A stretch of 15,675 bases of DNA from Chitinophagaceae bacterium. GTDB lineage: Bacteria; Bacteroidota; Bacteroidia; Chitinophagales; Chitinophagaceae. The stretch lies in assembly GCA_947468255.1 (NCBI GenBank), contig CANIMM010000041.1, forward strand, positions 1 to 15,675. The letters run 5' to 3'. Positions 1 through 7,949 of this stretch are shown here, in pieces; position 1 is the stretch's first letter; every line of letters begins with the position of its first letter. Below the pieces are notes generated by a model. It searched no databases. It worked only from the letters and a program-made list of their open reading frames with translations, and was not told the origin of the DNA. Made by a program: the position numbers and the translations under genes.

Positions 1-1211
1 AGGATAGGCTTACCTTCGTGGTTGAGAATGAACTCACCAGGCGTAAAACCCGTGGCCGCTTTAAAGGCAATATAAAAACTGGAGCGAGAGCTAAATCCTG
101 ATTTAAAAGAAACCCCTTCCATTGATAACTGTGAGCCCTCCCCTTTAAGAAGAATCTCTTTAGCATAGTCAATCCGTAAGCTGGTTCTGAAATCTGTAAA
201 TTTTAATTTTAAAATATTGTTGAAGCAATATAATATATGGTGTTGGGGTGCTTTTAATGTGTTGGAGAGACTTGTAATAGAAAAGTTGGTATCGAGATAG
301 GGCTTTTCATTTTCCATATAACTTTTAATAAGCATAGCCAACTCAATAAAAGGCTCTTCCTTCTCTGAATCTTTTACTATATCCTCTTTTACTGAACTGG
401 ACTTCCTATTATCGGGCAATGCTTTTTTAAGCAGAGCATCTGGCTGCTGGAATATCGGAATGCCATATAAAATCTGGGGAAAAAGGAGCAGGCTTCCAAC
501 CAGGGTAAAAAAAGCGATTCCGGTAATATAATGCATGGTTATATTTATCGAGCTTATTCCTATTGCACTCGTTTGGGAAAAAAGTTTAGAATATATTAAC
601 ATGAAATTTGCTGTAATAATCAAAACCGTAGTCAACAGCAGCACCAACCATCGATAAGTGATTAGATATTGCTTAAAAAGAATGCTTGAATTTTTTAATT
701 TGTTTGGATTGTAGCTCCAAAGAATTTTGAATGCGTATATCACATAGGCAAGCAGAAAAAGAGGACGTGCAATAAAAGCTAGTTTTGCTGAATAAAATAA
801 GTTGAACGACAGGTTTTTCATTACACCCAAATTAGTAATGATCTCTTCCGCCATTTGGATTTTATATGAAAAAGAAATTAAATAGTAGGGGAATATATTA
901 ACTAAATGAATAATAGCTGGAATAAAATGCCATCCATCTTTCCATCTCAAGCCTTGCCGATCGGATAGGGTGCCATTTACATAGAAATAAAGCAGCGGTC
1001 CCAGCAGCAGCCATAATGGTGAGAAATGATAATAGAAAATGGCCAGCCAAAACGAAGATTTTCCATAAAGGGAAAAATAGTGCGTAATGCTGTAGGTAGA
1101 AAGGATGATGAAAAACAATGAAAGAAAAAGCGCATTCTTATTGGACTTCCAATTGTAAAATGCCAGTATGGCCGATAGTACAATAGTTAAAATGGAAATG
1201 TATAGTAGCAT
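1..1211 (-). CDS. Membrane-anchored AraC-family transcriptional regulator (C-terminal end cut by window edge)
   Basis: The frame is open on the minus strand from an ATG at 1211-1209 to the window edge, giving 403 codons with no stop. Residues 1-255 hold seven hydrophobic segments, beginning MLLYISILTIVLSAILAFY and ending near FFTLVGSLLLFPQILYG. A charged linker follows (about 260-290), then a cytoplasmic AraC DNA-binding domain (about 290-400). Both helix-turn-helix units can be seen: the first around SITSLSNTLKAPQHHILYCF, the second around GVSFKSGFSSRSSFYIAF, followed by the typical GFTPGEF ending. Only a few residues should be missing. This is the Bacteroidota type in which a seven-helix membrane module replaces a soluble sensor domain; the ligand is unknown. 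The gene diverges from the large exported-protein gene at 1608 and shares its upstream region, so control of that unit is plausible but not shown. The start is the first ATG before the first membrane helix. Confidence 0.92.
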   Translation of the reverse strand, partial: MLLYISILTIVLSAILAFYNWKSNKNALFLSLFFIILSTYSITHYFSLYGKSSFWLAIFYYHFSPLWLLLGPLLYFYVNGTLSDRQGLRWKDGWHFIPAIIHLVNIFPYYLISFSYKIQMAEEIITNLGVMKNLSFNLFYSAKLAFIARPLFLLAYVIYAFKILWSYNPNKLKNSSILFKQYLITYRWLVLLLTTVLIITANFMLIYSKLFSQTSAIGISSINITMHYITGIAFFTLVGSLLLFPQILYGIPIFQQPDALLKKALPDNRKSSSVKEDIVKDSEKEEPFIELAMLIKSYMENEKPYLDTNFSITSLSNTLKAPQHHILYCFNNILKLKFTDFRTSLRIDYAKEILLKGEGSQLSMEGVSFKSGFSSRSSFYIAFKAATGFTPGEFILNHEGKPI

Positions 1212-1285
1212 TGTGATTGGTAAAATTGGATTCTATTAGTACACAATTTACTTAAAAAAATTTAAAAACTTGTCCGATTTTTGGA

Positions 1286-1299
1286 TTATTGTACAATAA
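1286..1299. promoter_or_regulatory. Perfect 14-bp palindrome, possible operator
   Basis: TTATTGTACAATAA is identical to its own reverse complement. It lies 75 bp upstream of the AraC-type regulator start and about 310 bp upstream of the exported-protein gene. Its size and symmetry fit a dimeric DNA-binding site. AraC-type proteins more often bind direct repeats, so the binder may be another protein. A partly similar sequence, ATTAGTACACAAT, lies nearer the regulator start at about 1234-1246. The region is A/T rich, so chance is possible. Confidence 0.35.
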
Positions 1300-1530
1300 A
1301 ATTAGTTGTTTTACAGGCAATATCTGTTTCGATTCGTAGATTGCGCCCCTTATTCAAATTGGTATCGAGTTCTGTATTAAAATACGCTGTATTTATCTGT
1401 TAATAGAATTGGTTCCAATTTTAAAAAAGAACTACTATTGATAGATTTTTTTTCAATTACTGGTCGAATCCTTTCATCTTTCTAACTTTTGGCATCTAAA
1501 TTTTAACAATATTATAAACTATTGAAAATA

Positions 1531-1562
1531 AGGGGAAAGGCCCCTGAAGGCAGGATTCTGCC
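1531..1562 (+). promoter_or_regulatory. Two adjacent short hairpins in the presumed 5' leader
   Basis: The first hairpin pairs AGGGG (1531-1535) with CCCCT (1541-1545) around AAAGG. The second pairs GGCAG (1549-1553) with CTGCC (1558-1562) around GATT. They are G/C-rich islands in otherwise A/T-rich DNA, and the second ends 45 bp before the ATG at 1608. They could stabilise the leader, bind a protein or attenuate transcription. No U-tract follows, so an intrinsic terminator is unlikely. They match no riboswitch class that I recognise. Confidence 0.35.
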
Positions 1563-1607
1563 AAATTAAATCAGCTACCCAATATTTATATTAAAAACTC
1601 CTTTTAT

Positions 1608-4600
1608 ATGTTACAAAAAGTATTCGCAATAAACCAGTCGGTTAAAAAAGGCCTACACATTCAAAAAACAGCTGATTCAAGCCCAAAGGGATTAAAAATT
1701 TCTTTGGTGACAGCCGTTTTTTTATTGTGCCTCTCATTTATTCTTCCTAGTAACAAGGCGATTGGTCAAAATGTAAGTTTGTCATTTACCAAAGGCTATT
1801 TAGGAACACAGCAGTCTGCTGTACAAAATACAACCAGTATTAAAAATTTCTCCACCCTTGGAATAGCACGTTTAAGTTTTAGCCAAGCTTATTCTGGTAC
1901 ATTCGGAGGCACTCAAGGGAATGATTTGGCAGGCATTATTACCCTATATTTAAATTCAGGAAGGGTAATCTCTTTGAATGGAGCATTGAACTGGAGGGAA
2001 ACTTCTGCTGGTAATACTGTTGAGGTTTTTGGATTAATTTTTAATGCAGGCCAAAATGCCAGTATCACTTATGGTGCTAATCAAACTTACAATATTGTTG
2101 GTGGAAATACAAATGGGACAAGTACTAGTCTGGGTTTAGCTGCTTATGCATGTTCATTTGTTTTCACGGATGGGGAGAACAGATCAGGAAATGCAGCAAC
2201 CACTAATATTATTGCTAATATAAACGCTGAGCTTGCAAATTCGCCCCAACCCTCAGCAATATCTTTATCAAGTCCAAGTGTCATAGAAGGACAAAACCTT
2301 GTTTATAATGTTACTTTGTCAACTCCAACATCTGCTGGAAAACCTCAAGTTTATACTTTTAGTACTTCCGGCAGCGCTTCAAAAGGGAATGATTACAACG
2401 CCACCTTCACTTTTTCTAATGGGGTAGTTAATAACGGAGATGGGACAATTACCGTTCCGGGTAGTGTTAGTAGTTTTACTGTTACTATTAACACCATAGA
2501 TGATAATGTAATTGAATCGATTGAAAATATCTTATTAGCTATTGGTAGTAAGTCTGCAATTGGTTCAATCGCGGATAATGATGCTGCCTCTATAGGACAG
2601 TGTGATCCCAATAGTCTATATGATAATATTATAAGTGGGTATCATCAGTCTATCGCTATGAAAAGTGATGGCAGTTTTTCAGTTTGGGGTAACTTAATGG
2701 CAAATAATGGATCTAGCAATATATTAGTTCCTCAAAATTTCAATGTTACTAACTATGCAAACTTAGTTGGAACCCCTTTGAAATCAGCAATCGCTGGTAA
2801 AGCAGGCAGTACTGCTTCTCAAGCTGTATTGTTAACGACGGACGGATTATTTGCATGGGGAGGTGAGGGAAATATATTTCATACTAGCCTAACAACATCT
2901 TCCACTTTTGCAAAAATTGTAACTCCTACTGGGGGTGATGCGAATACTAAACTGCCAACAGGTGTTTCACCGGGTGCCGTTAGAATGATGGTTGCTTTTT
3001 TTGAAACATTGGTTTTGGTTACTAACTCAGGCAATGTTTGGGTGCTAACACAAACTAACGGGGAACTAAGAGGTATTGGCACTGCTTCTTCAGCAACTAC
3101 TAGCTGGACAAAAGTAAAAATTGATGGGTCTACTGATTTGAATAATGTAATTTCAGTTAGAGGGATGGTTGATGATTTAGCATATAATGGGTTAATGGCT
3201 TTGACTGCAGATGGTAAAGCATATGTTTGGGGTAAGACTGTTTATTTAGGTGATGGAGCTGCTGCCGTTTCGAAATCTTATGCAACGCTAATGATTTTGC
3301 CTACTGAATTCTCGATTAACAATTTACCTAAGATGATTGCAGTTACAGGAGGCAATAAAACTGCACCAACTACCTGTAATAATACTTTTTACATACTTTC
3401 AAATGGAGGTAATTTATATGCTTTAGGAGATAATCAAAAAAGGCAGTGTGGCGACTTTACAACTACAGAACGAAAAACATGGGTTCAGGTTAAAATGAAT
3501 TCAACAACTGTTTTTTCTAATGTTAATTTTATCTCTGCAATGGAAAGTGACCCTTCCGATCCTGCAGTCGTAGCTATTACAAAATCGGGGGGTTTATATA
3601 CTTGGGGTTTTAATCCCAAGAACATGATTGGGAGACCAACAGTAGATATATCCTATGACCCTGGTATTCCTTCTGGATTCTTATCGGGAACTGATAAAGC
3701 CATTTCTGCAGAAATGGGTGGACATACTTTAGTATATATTAAAGAAGGTAGTTCCCAATTTTGTTATGTTGGGCATAGAATTAATGGTTCAATGGGTGAT
3801 AATACCACTACAGATTTTACGGAAGCATCATTTAACTGTTCAAGCACTCCAAGTTTATCAATTTGCGGTTCTGTTCCAGTAGCTGCTTCTACAATCACCT
3901 CTGTGATTAATGCTAATCCAACCAGTATAGCAGCAAATGGAACAGCTACTTCTACTATAACTGTTCGTTTAAAACAGGCGAATGGCACAAATTTAACTTC
4001 TACAGGAGGTACGATTGTTATTTCAACTGATAAAGGATCTATAAATGCTGTTACTGATAATAATGATGGTACTTATGCGGCTACTCTTACTAGCTCTGCT
4101 ATTATTGAGATGGCAACATTGTCTTATACTTTAAATGGAGCTGCTGGTACTAATACAGCATCTGTTAATTTTATAAATGCCACAAATCCAATAATTACTA
4201 CCACCGGATCATTGAGCGCATTCGCAACATGCGCGGGGACGGCATCAGCTGCTCAAAGTTTTACAATTAGTGCTAATAATCTAACTGCAAATATAACCAT
4301 TGCAGCACCAACAGGATTTGAAGTTTCAACCTCATCCGGCAGTGGCTTTTTATCATCGATAACGATAAATCAATCCGGAGGTTCTGTTTCAAGCACAACA
4401 GTATATGCTAGATTATCAGCATCTGCTACTGGTACTCCATCCGGAAATATAACCTGTACTTCAACAGGAGCAACCACACAAAATATTAGTGCGTCGGGGA
4501 CAGCAAATGCAGCAACTAGTATAGCAACTCATCCGGTTAATAGAACAGTGGCAGAAACAAACAATACAACATTCAGCGTATCTGTATCCGGCGTTGGCTT

Positions 4601-7600
4601 AAGTTATCAATGGTATAGCAATACAATAAACAGTAATAGTGGCGGAACGCTAATCGGCTCAGCGACATCCAGCAGTTATACCCTAAGTCAATCTGTAGCG
4701 GGAACGTATTATTATTATGTAATTGTAACGGGTACCTGTTCAAGTGCCACAAGTAATGCTGCCAGTTTAACAGTAATTTCAGCAAGTTCACCTAATATAT
4801 TAGTAAGTAGCGGTACATTAACACCATTTACGGCCTGCGCAGGCACTGCGTCGGCTGAACAAAGTTTTACTGTGGGGGGGAGCAATCTAACTGCAGGTAT
4901 CAATATTGCAGCACCAACAGATTATGAAATAACCACCACCAGCGGATCCAATTATAATAGTTCCATTACATTGGCACTATCAAGCGGAACTGTTATTAGT
5001 ACAACTACAATTTATATTCGGTTAAAGAGTAATGCCAGTGATTTAGCCAGCGGCGATGTAGCATGTACATCAACGGGAGCAGCACAACAGGATATTGCAA
5101 CAGGATCCGCTACAGTGAATGCATTACCCACCATTACCTTGGGCACTGTAAACAATATCATTACAAGCGCTACTAGTTTTGATTTGCCATACACAGCAAC
5201 CACAGGAAGCCCCGATCAATATTCCATAGCTACAGCACCAACTGCAATGGCTGGTTTCAGTGCAGTCAACAATGCAACATTGGGATCAAGTCCGATAAGT
5301 ATTATAGTGCCTGCTAGCTCGGTGAATACGTATAATTTCAATATTACGCTAAACAATACTACCACAGGATGTGTGTCAAGCGCCACACCATTTACCGTTC
5401 AGGTGGTAAAAGCCAATTCCACCATTACGGTTACCGGTCTAACAAGTTTTACTTACAATGGCTCAGCGCAAGGTCCTTCCACGAATACCAATACCGGTTC
5501 CACCGGTTCGGTAACGTACAGCTATAGCGGTGTAAGTCCAACGGTTTATACAGCGAGTGCAACTGCGCCAACTGCAGCAGGCACATACCAAGTAATTGCT
5601 ACGCTAGCAAGTGATGCCAATTATGATGGCGCAATTTCAGTGGCTTATGCCTTTGAAATAGTAAAAGCCAATTCTACCATTGTGGTAACAGGTCTTACGA
5701 GTTTTAATTACAATGGCTCAGCTCAAGGTCCTTCCACGAATACCAAAACCGGCTCTACCGGTGCGGTAACGTACAGTTATAGCGGTGTGAGTCCAACGGT
5801 TTATACAGCGAGTTCAACGGCGCCTGCTTCAGAAGGAACCTATCAGTTGATTGCATCGTTGGCGGAAGATGCGAATTACAATAGCGCTGTTTCTGCACCT
5901 TATGCATTTAATATTATCAATAATATTTCTACCATCACAGTTACAGGATTGACCAGCTTTACCTACAATGGTTCAGCTCAGGGTCCTTCTACGAATACCA
6001 AAACTGGCTCCACCGGTGCGGTAACGTATAGCTATAGCGGTTTGAGTCCAACAGTGTATACGGCTACTTCAACTGCGCCCACTTCAGTTGGCACTTATCA
6101 AGTAATCGCTATGCTGGCAAGCGACGCCAATTATCCGGCTGCAAGTTCGGTAGCCTATGCCTTTACAATTATTCCTGCACCCTCCACCATTGTGGTTACC
6201 GGGGCAACCAGTTTCTCTTACAATGGCAATTCACAAGGGCCATCTACCAGCACAAAAACTGGTTCTACAGGAGCAGTTACTTACACATACCAAGGAACCG
6301 GCACCACATTGTACGGGCCGAGCACAGTAGCTCCCACCAATGCCGGTGCTTATGAGTTGGTGGCTAACTTAGCAGCCGATGCCAATTTTAACGGCACCAG
6401 TTCTGCAGCTTACGCATTTACAATTCAAAAAATAAATCCTACCGTGGTATTAGCCGATATCGTAAAGATAATGGGCGACCCTTCCTTTACGATTACTGCC
6501 ACCAGCAATAGCAATGGTGCCATTGTTTATTCAATGGGAACTGCTGCAGTTGCAACGATTACAGGAAATACAGTTTCACTTGTAGGATTGGGCATTTCTA
6601 CCATCACAGTTACACAGGCTGAAAGCATCAATTATAATGCAGGCAGCACCACGGCTACTTTGACAGTTACCCCCTCGGCGCCCGTCACCAACAACGGAAC
6701 CTATGTGTTGGGTTCCTCGGGAAATCCATCCAACACCAATTTATTGATTACCCCCGTCGCTGGAGCAACAATCAATTTTTATCCTGCCGCCACCGGGGGA
6801 AGTCCAAGTAATAACCAAGCGCTTCCAAGCACAGTAGGCGTCTATACTTTTTATGTAAGCCAAACCATCAATGGTATTGAGGGACCAAGGGTGGCATATG
6901 TAGTAACTATTTTACCAGAAATAAAAACAAGAAATGCTAGCTATATTATCGGCGGATCTAAAAATCCTACCAATATCAGCAGCCTAGTTAGCTTTATCAC
7001 CAGCGGAAGCAAGCCGCAATGGTGCGATGTAGCGGGTAACAACTGTAGCAATATTGCTCCAGCATTGCCCACCACTGCGGGTGTAACTATCTGGTGTGTA
7101 AAAGCAATTGACACCATTAGCGGATTAGCCAGCGCTCCTTGTATCTATGATACGGTTAAAATGCTAACAACGGCTTCGGTTATGGCCATCACAAAACTAG
7201 CGTCCAAGCCATTGCTTAATCCGGATGGAACCTTTACCCTGCAATATAAATTCACCGTAAGCAATCTAAGTTCGGAATTGCTCGATAGTTTGCAGATTAC
7301 CGATGATTTACGTTCGGTTTTTGTAAGTCCGGTCACTTATGAGATCATCAGCCTAACAGCGGGCGCTAAACTTACTGCCAATTCATCTTACAATGGAAGT
7401 AGCCAAATTAATCTGCTGGGATATCCAAGCAAGTTATTGGGATTGCAGTCTGATACGGTTCTACTAGTAGTGAAAATTTCACCGAAAGGATATTCCGGTT
7501 CCATTAATAACACTGCATTGATAAGTGGAGTATCTCCAATATCGGGCAGGGTTGGGCCGGTATTATCCAATGACCCTACCAATTACAATAACTCGGGTAG

Positions 7601-7919
7601 CAGTAAGCCAACCCTTACCATTTTACCGTTATTGGACATCATTATACCATCCGGTTTTTCACCCAACAATGATGGGATCAATGACAATTTTGCCATTATT
7701 CATCCCTACAATAGCAGTGTAAGTTTAGAAGTATTCAATCGCTGGGGAAATATCGTTTACAAGAATGGAAATTATAATAATGAATGGTATGGAAAGGGAG
7801 TAGGTAATTTCTTGGGACAGGATCTTCCTGCCGGCACTTACTACTATGTTGTAAATGCTACCGACAAGAGCAATAACCAGGTAAGCAATTTCGTAGGCTA
7901 CTTAACCCTAAAACGCTAA
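1608..7919 (+). CDS. Giant multidomain exported protein with RCC1-like propeller, Ig-like repeats and T9SS type B sorting domain
   Basis: This 2103-residue protein has an extended N-region signal peptide (hydrophobic core about 30-47, likely cleavage near AIGQ at 51-54). Domains in order: an unassigned Ser/Gly/Asn-rich domain (about 55-212); Calx-beta (about 217-325, ending SIADND); an RCC1-like propeller with seven blades (about 340-745); an invasin/Big_1-type Ig-like domain (762-855); a 105-residue module in two copies (860-967 and 1062-1170) around an Ig-like domain (968-1061); another module (1171-1269); four 85-residue MBG-type repeats (1270-1609); an Ig-like module (1610-1690); two 75-residue modules (1695-1852); a DUF11-like domain (about 1857-2000); and a CHU_C / gliding-motility C-terminal domain (2010-2103) with IIIPSGFSPNNDGINDNF and FNRWGNIVY. 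That last domain is the T9SS type B sorting signal, so the protein should reach the cell surface or medium through T9SS. There is no catalytic domain; adhesion, ligand binding or a structural role is likely. A SprF-like gene follows after 30 bp. Confidence 0.95.
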   Translation: MLQKVFAINQSVKKGLHIQKTADSSPKGLKISLVTAVFLLCLSFILPSNKAIGQNVSLSFTKGYLGTQQSAVQNTTSIKNFSTLGIARLSFSQAYSGTFGGTQGNDLAGIITLYLNSGRVISLNGALNWRETSAGNTVEVFGLIFNAGQNASITYGANQTYNIVGGNTNGTSTSLGLAAYACSFVFTDGENRSGNAATTNIIANINAELANSPQPSAISLSSPSVIEGQNLVYNVTLSTPTSAGKPQVYTFSTSGSASKGNDYNATFTFSNGVVNNGDGTITVPGSVSSFTVTINTIDDNVIESIENILLAIGSKSAIGSIADNDAASIGQCDPNSLYDNIISGYHQSIAMKSDGSFSVWGNLMANNGSSNILVPQNFNVTNYANLVGTPLKSAIAGKAGSTASQAVLLTTDGLFAWGGEGNIFHTSLTTSSTFAKIVTPTGGDANTKLPTGVSPGAVRMMVAFFETLVLVTNSGNVWVLTQTNGELRGIGTASSATTSWTKVKIDGSTDLNNVISVRGMVDDLAYNGLMALTADGKAYVWGKTVYLGDGAAAVSKSYATLMILPTEFSINNLPKMIAVTGGNKTAPTTCNNTFYILSNGGNLYALGDNQKRQCGDFTTTERKTWVQVKMNSTTVFSNVNFISAMESDPSDPAVVAITKSGGLYTWGFNPKNMIGRPTVDISYDPGIPSGFLSGTDKAISAEMGGHTLVYIKEGSSQFCYVGHRINGSMGDNTTTDFTEASFNCSSTPSLSICGSVPVAASTITSVINANPTSIAANGTATSTITVRLKQANGTNLTSTGGTIVISTDKGSINAVTDNNDGTYAATLTSSAIIEMATLSYTLNGAAGTNTASVNFINATNPIITTTGSLSAFATCAGTASAAQSFTISANNLTANITIAAPTGFEVSTSSGSGFLSSITINQSGGSVSSTTVYARLSASATGTPSGNITCTSTGATTQNISASGTANAATSIATHPVNRTVAETNNTTFSVSVSGVGLSYQWYSNTINSNSGGTLIGSATSSSYTLSQSVAGTYYYYVIVTGTCSSATSNAASLTVISASSPNILVSSGTLTPFTACAGTASAEQSFTVGGSNLTAGINIAAPTDYEITTTSGSNYNSSITLALSSGTVISTTTIYIRLKSNASDLASGDVACTSTGAAQQDIATGSATVNALPTITLGTVNNIITSATSFDLPYTATTGSPDQYSIATAPTAMAGFSAVNNATLGSSPISIIVPASSVNTYNFNITLNNTTTGCVSSATPFTVQVVKANSTITVTGLTSFTYNGSAQGPSTNTNTGSTGSVTYSYSGVSPTVYTASATAPTAAGTYQVIATLASDANYDGAISVAYAFEIVKANSTIVVTGLTSFNYNGSAQGPSTNTKTGSTGAVTYSYSGVSPTVYTASSTAPASEGTYQLIASLAEDANYNSAVSAPYAFNIINNISTITVTGLTSFTYNGSAQGPSTNTKTGSTGAVTYSYSGLSPTVYTATSTAPTSVGTYQVIAMLASDANYPAASSVAYAFTIIPAPSTIVVTGATSFSYNGNSQGPSTSTKTGSTGAVTYTYQGTGTTLYGPSTVAPTNAGAYELVANLAADANFNGTSSAAYAFTIQKINPTVVLADIVKIMGDPSFTITATSNSNGAIVYSMGTAAVATITGNTVSLVGLGISTITVTQAESINYNAGSTTATLTVTPSAPVTNNGTYVLGSSGNPSNTNLLITPVAGATINFYPAATGGSPSNNQALPSTVGVYTFYVSQTINGIEGPRVAYVVTILPEIKTRNASYIIGGSKNPTNISSLVSFITSGSKPQWCDVAGNNCSNIAPALPTTAGVTIWCVKAIDTISGLASAPCIYDTVKMLTTASVMAITKLASKPLLNPDGTFTLQYKFTVSNLSSELLDSLQITDDLRSVFVSPVTYEIISLTAGAKLTANSSYNGSSQINLLGYPSKLLGLQSDTVLLVVKISPKGYSGSINNTALISGVSPISGRVGPVLSNDPTNYNNSGSSKPTLTILPLLDIIIPSGFSPNNDGINDNFAIIHPYNSSVSLEVFNRWGNIVYKNGNYNNEWYGKGVGNFLGQDLPAGTYYYVVNATDKSNNQVSNFVGYLTLKR
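4185..5117 (+). repeat. Pair of about 105-residue modules flanking an Ig-like domain
   Basis: Copy one is residues 860-967 (4185-4508) and copy two is residues 1062-1170 (4791-5117). Shared blocks include CAGTAS, QSFT, NLTA, IAAPT, TTVYARL versus TTIYIRL, and CTSTGA. The module type recurs in Bacteroidota surface proteins. The intervening residues 968-1061 form an Ig-like domain with SYQWYSN and AGTYYYYV. The copies have drifted at both protein and DNA level, so this duplication is older than the 85-residue repeats downstream. Confidence 0.75.
5415..6434 (+). repeat. Four tandem 255-bp (85-residue) MBG-type repeats
   Basis: The copies start at 5415, 5670, 5925 and 6180, each exactly 255 bp with no insertions or deletions. 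Each opens with STI(T/V)VTG(L/A)TSF and YNG(S/N)(A/S)QGPST, and ends with a DANY or DANF motif and YAF. Copies one to three are very close at the DNA level, for example in the blocks spelling GSAQGPST and GAVTYSYSG. Copy four is clearly more divergent (GNSQGPSTST, YTYQGTGTTLYGP). The exact phase suggests that unit gain and loss by recombination is tolerated and adjusts the length of the stalk. Confidence 0.92.
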
Positions 7920-7922
7920 TGC

Positions 7923-7935
7923 TACCCCAGGGGTA
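7923..7935 (+). promoter_or_regulatory. Compact inverted repeat between the exported-protein gene and the SprF-like gene
   Basis: TACCCC-A-GGGGTA is a perfect 6-bp inverted repeat with a one-base centre; as RNA, a 4-bp stem with a 5-base loop is more realistic. It starts three bases after the TAA at 7917-7919 and ends 14 bp before the ATG at 7950. It could be a processing or attenuation point that sets the ratio of substrate to secretion partner, or an operator. There is no U-tract, so full termination is unlikely. Confidence 0.35.
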
Positions 7936-7949
7936 AAATAAATATCGAT

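Larger units (their letters stand above)
1212..1607. other. Divergent intergenic region (396 bp) between the AraC-type regulator and the exported-protein gene
   Basis: I see no coding potential and no tRNA or rRNA here. The region is A/T rich and must hold both divergent promoters. It contains a 14-bp perfect palindrome (1286-1299) and two adjacent hairpins (1531-1545 and 1549-1562), listed separately. The Bacteroidota sigma factor usually prefers TAnnTTTG at -7 with TTTG near -33. The closest plus-strand match is TAACTTTTG at 1483-1491, which has one extra T and no good -33 partner at the usual distance, so I do not call a promoter. Neither gene has a Shine-Dalgarno sequence before its ATG, which is normal for the phylum. 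Confidence 0.6.

Noticed and set aside
1483..1491. TAACTTTTG as a -7 promoter element for the gene at 1608.
   Set aside because: It has one extra base relative to TAnnTTTG and no TTTG at the usual upstream distance.
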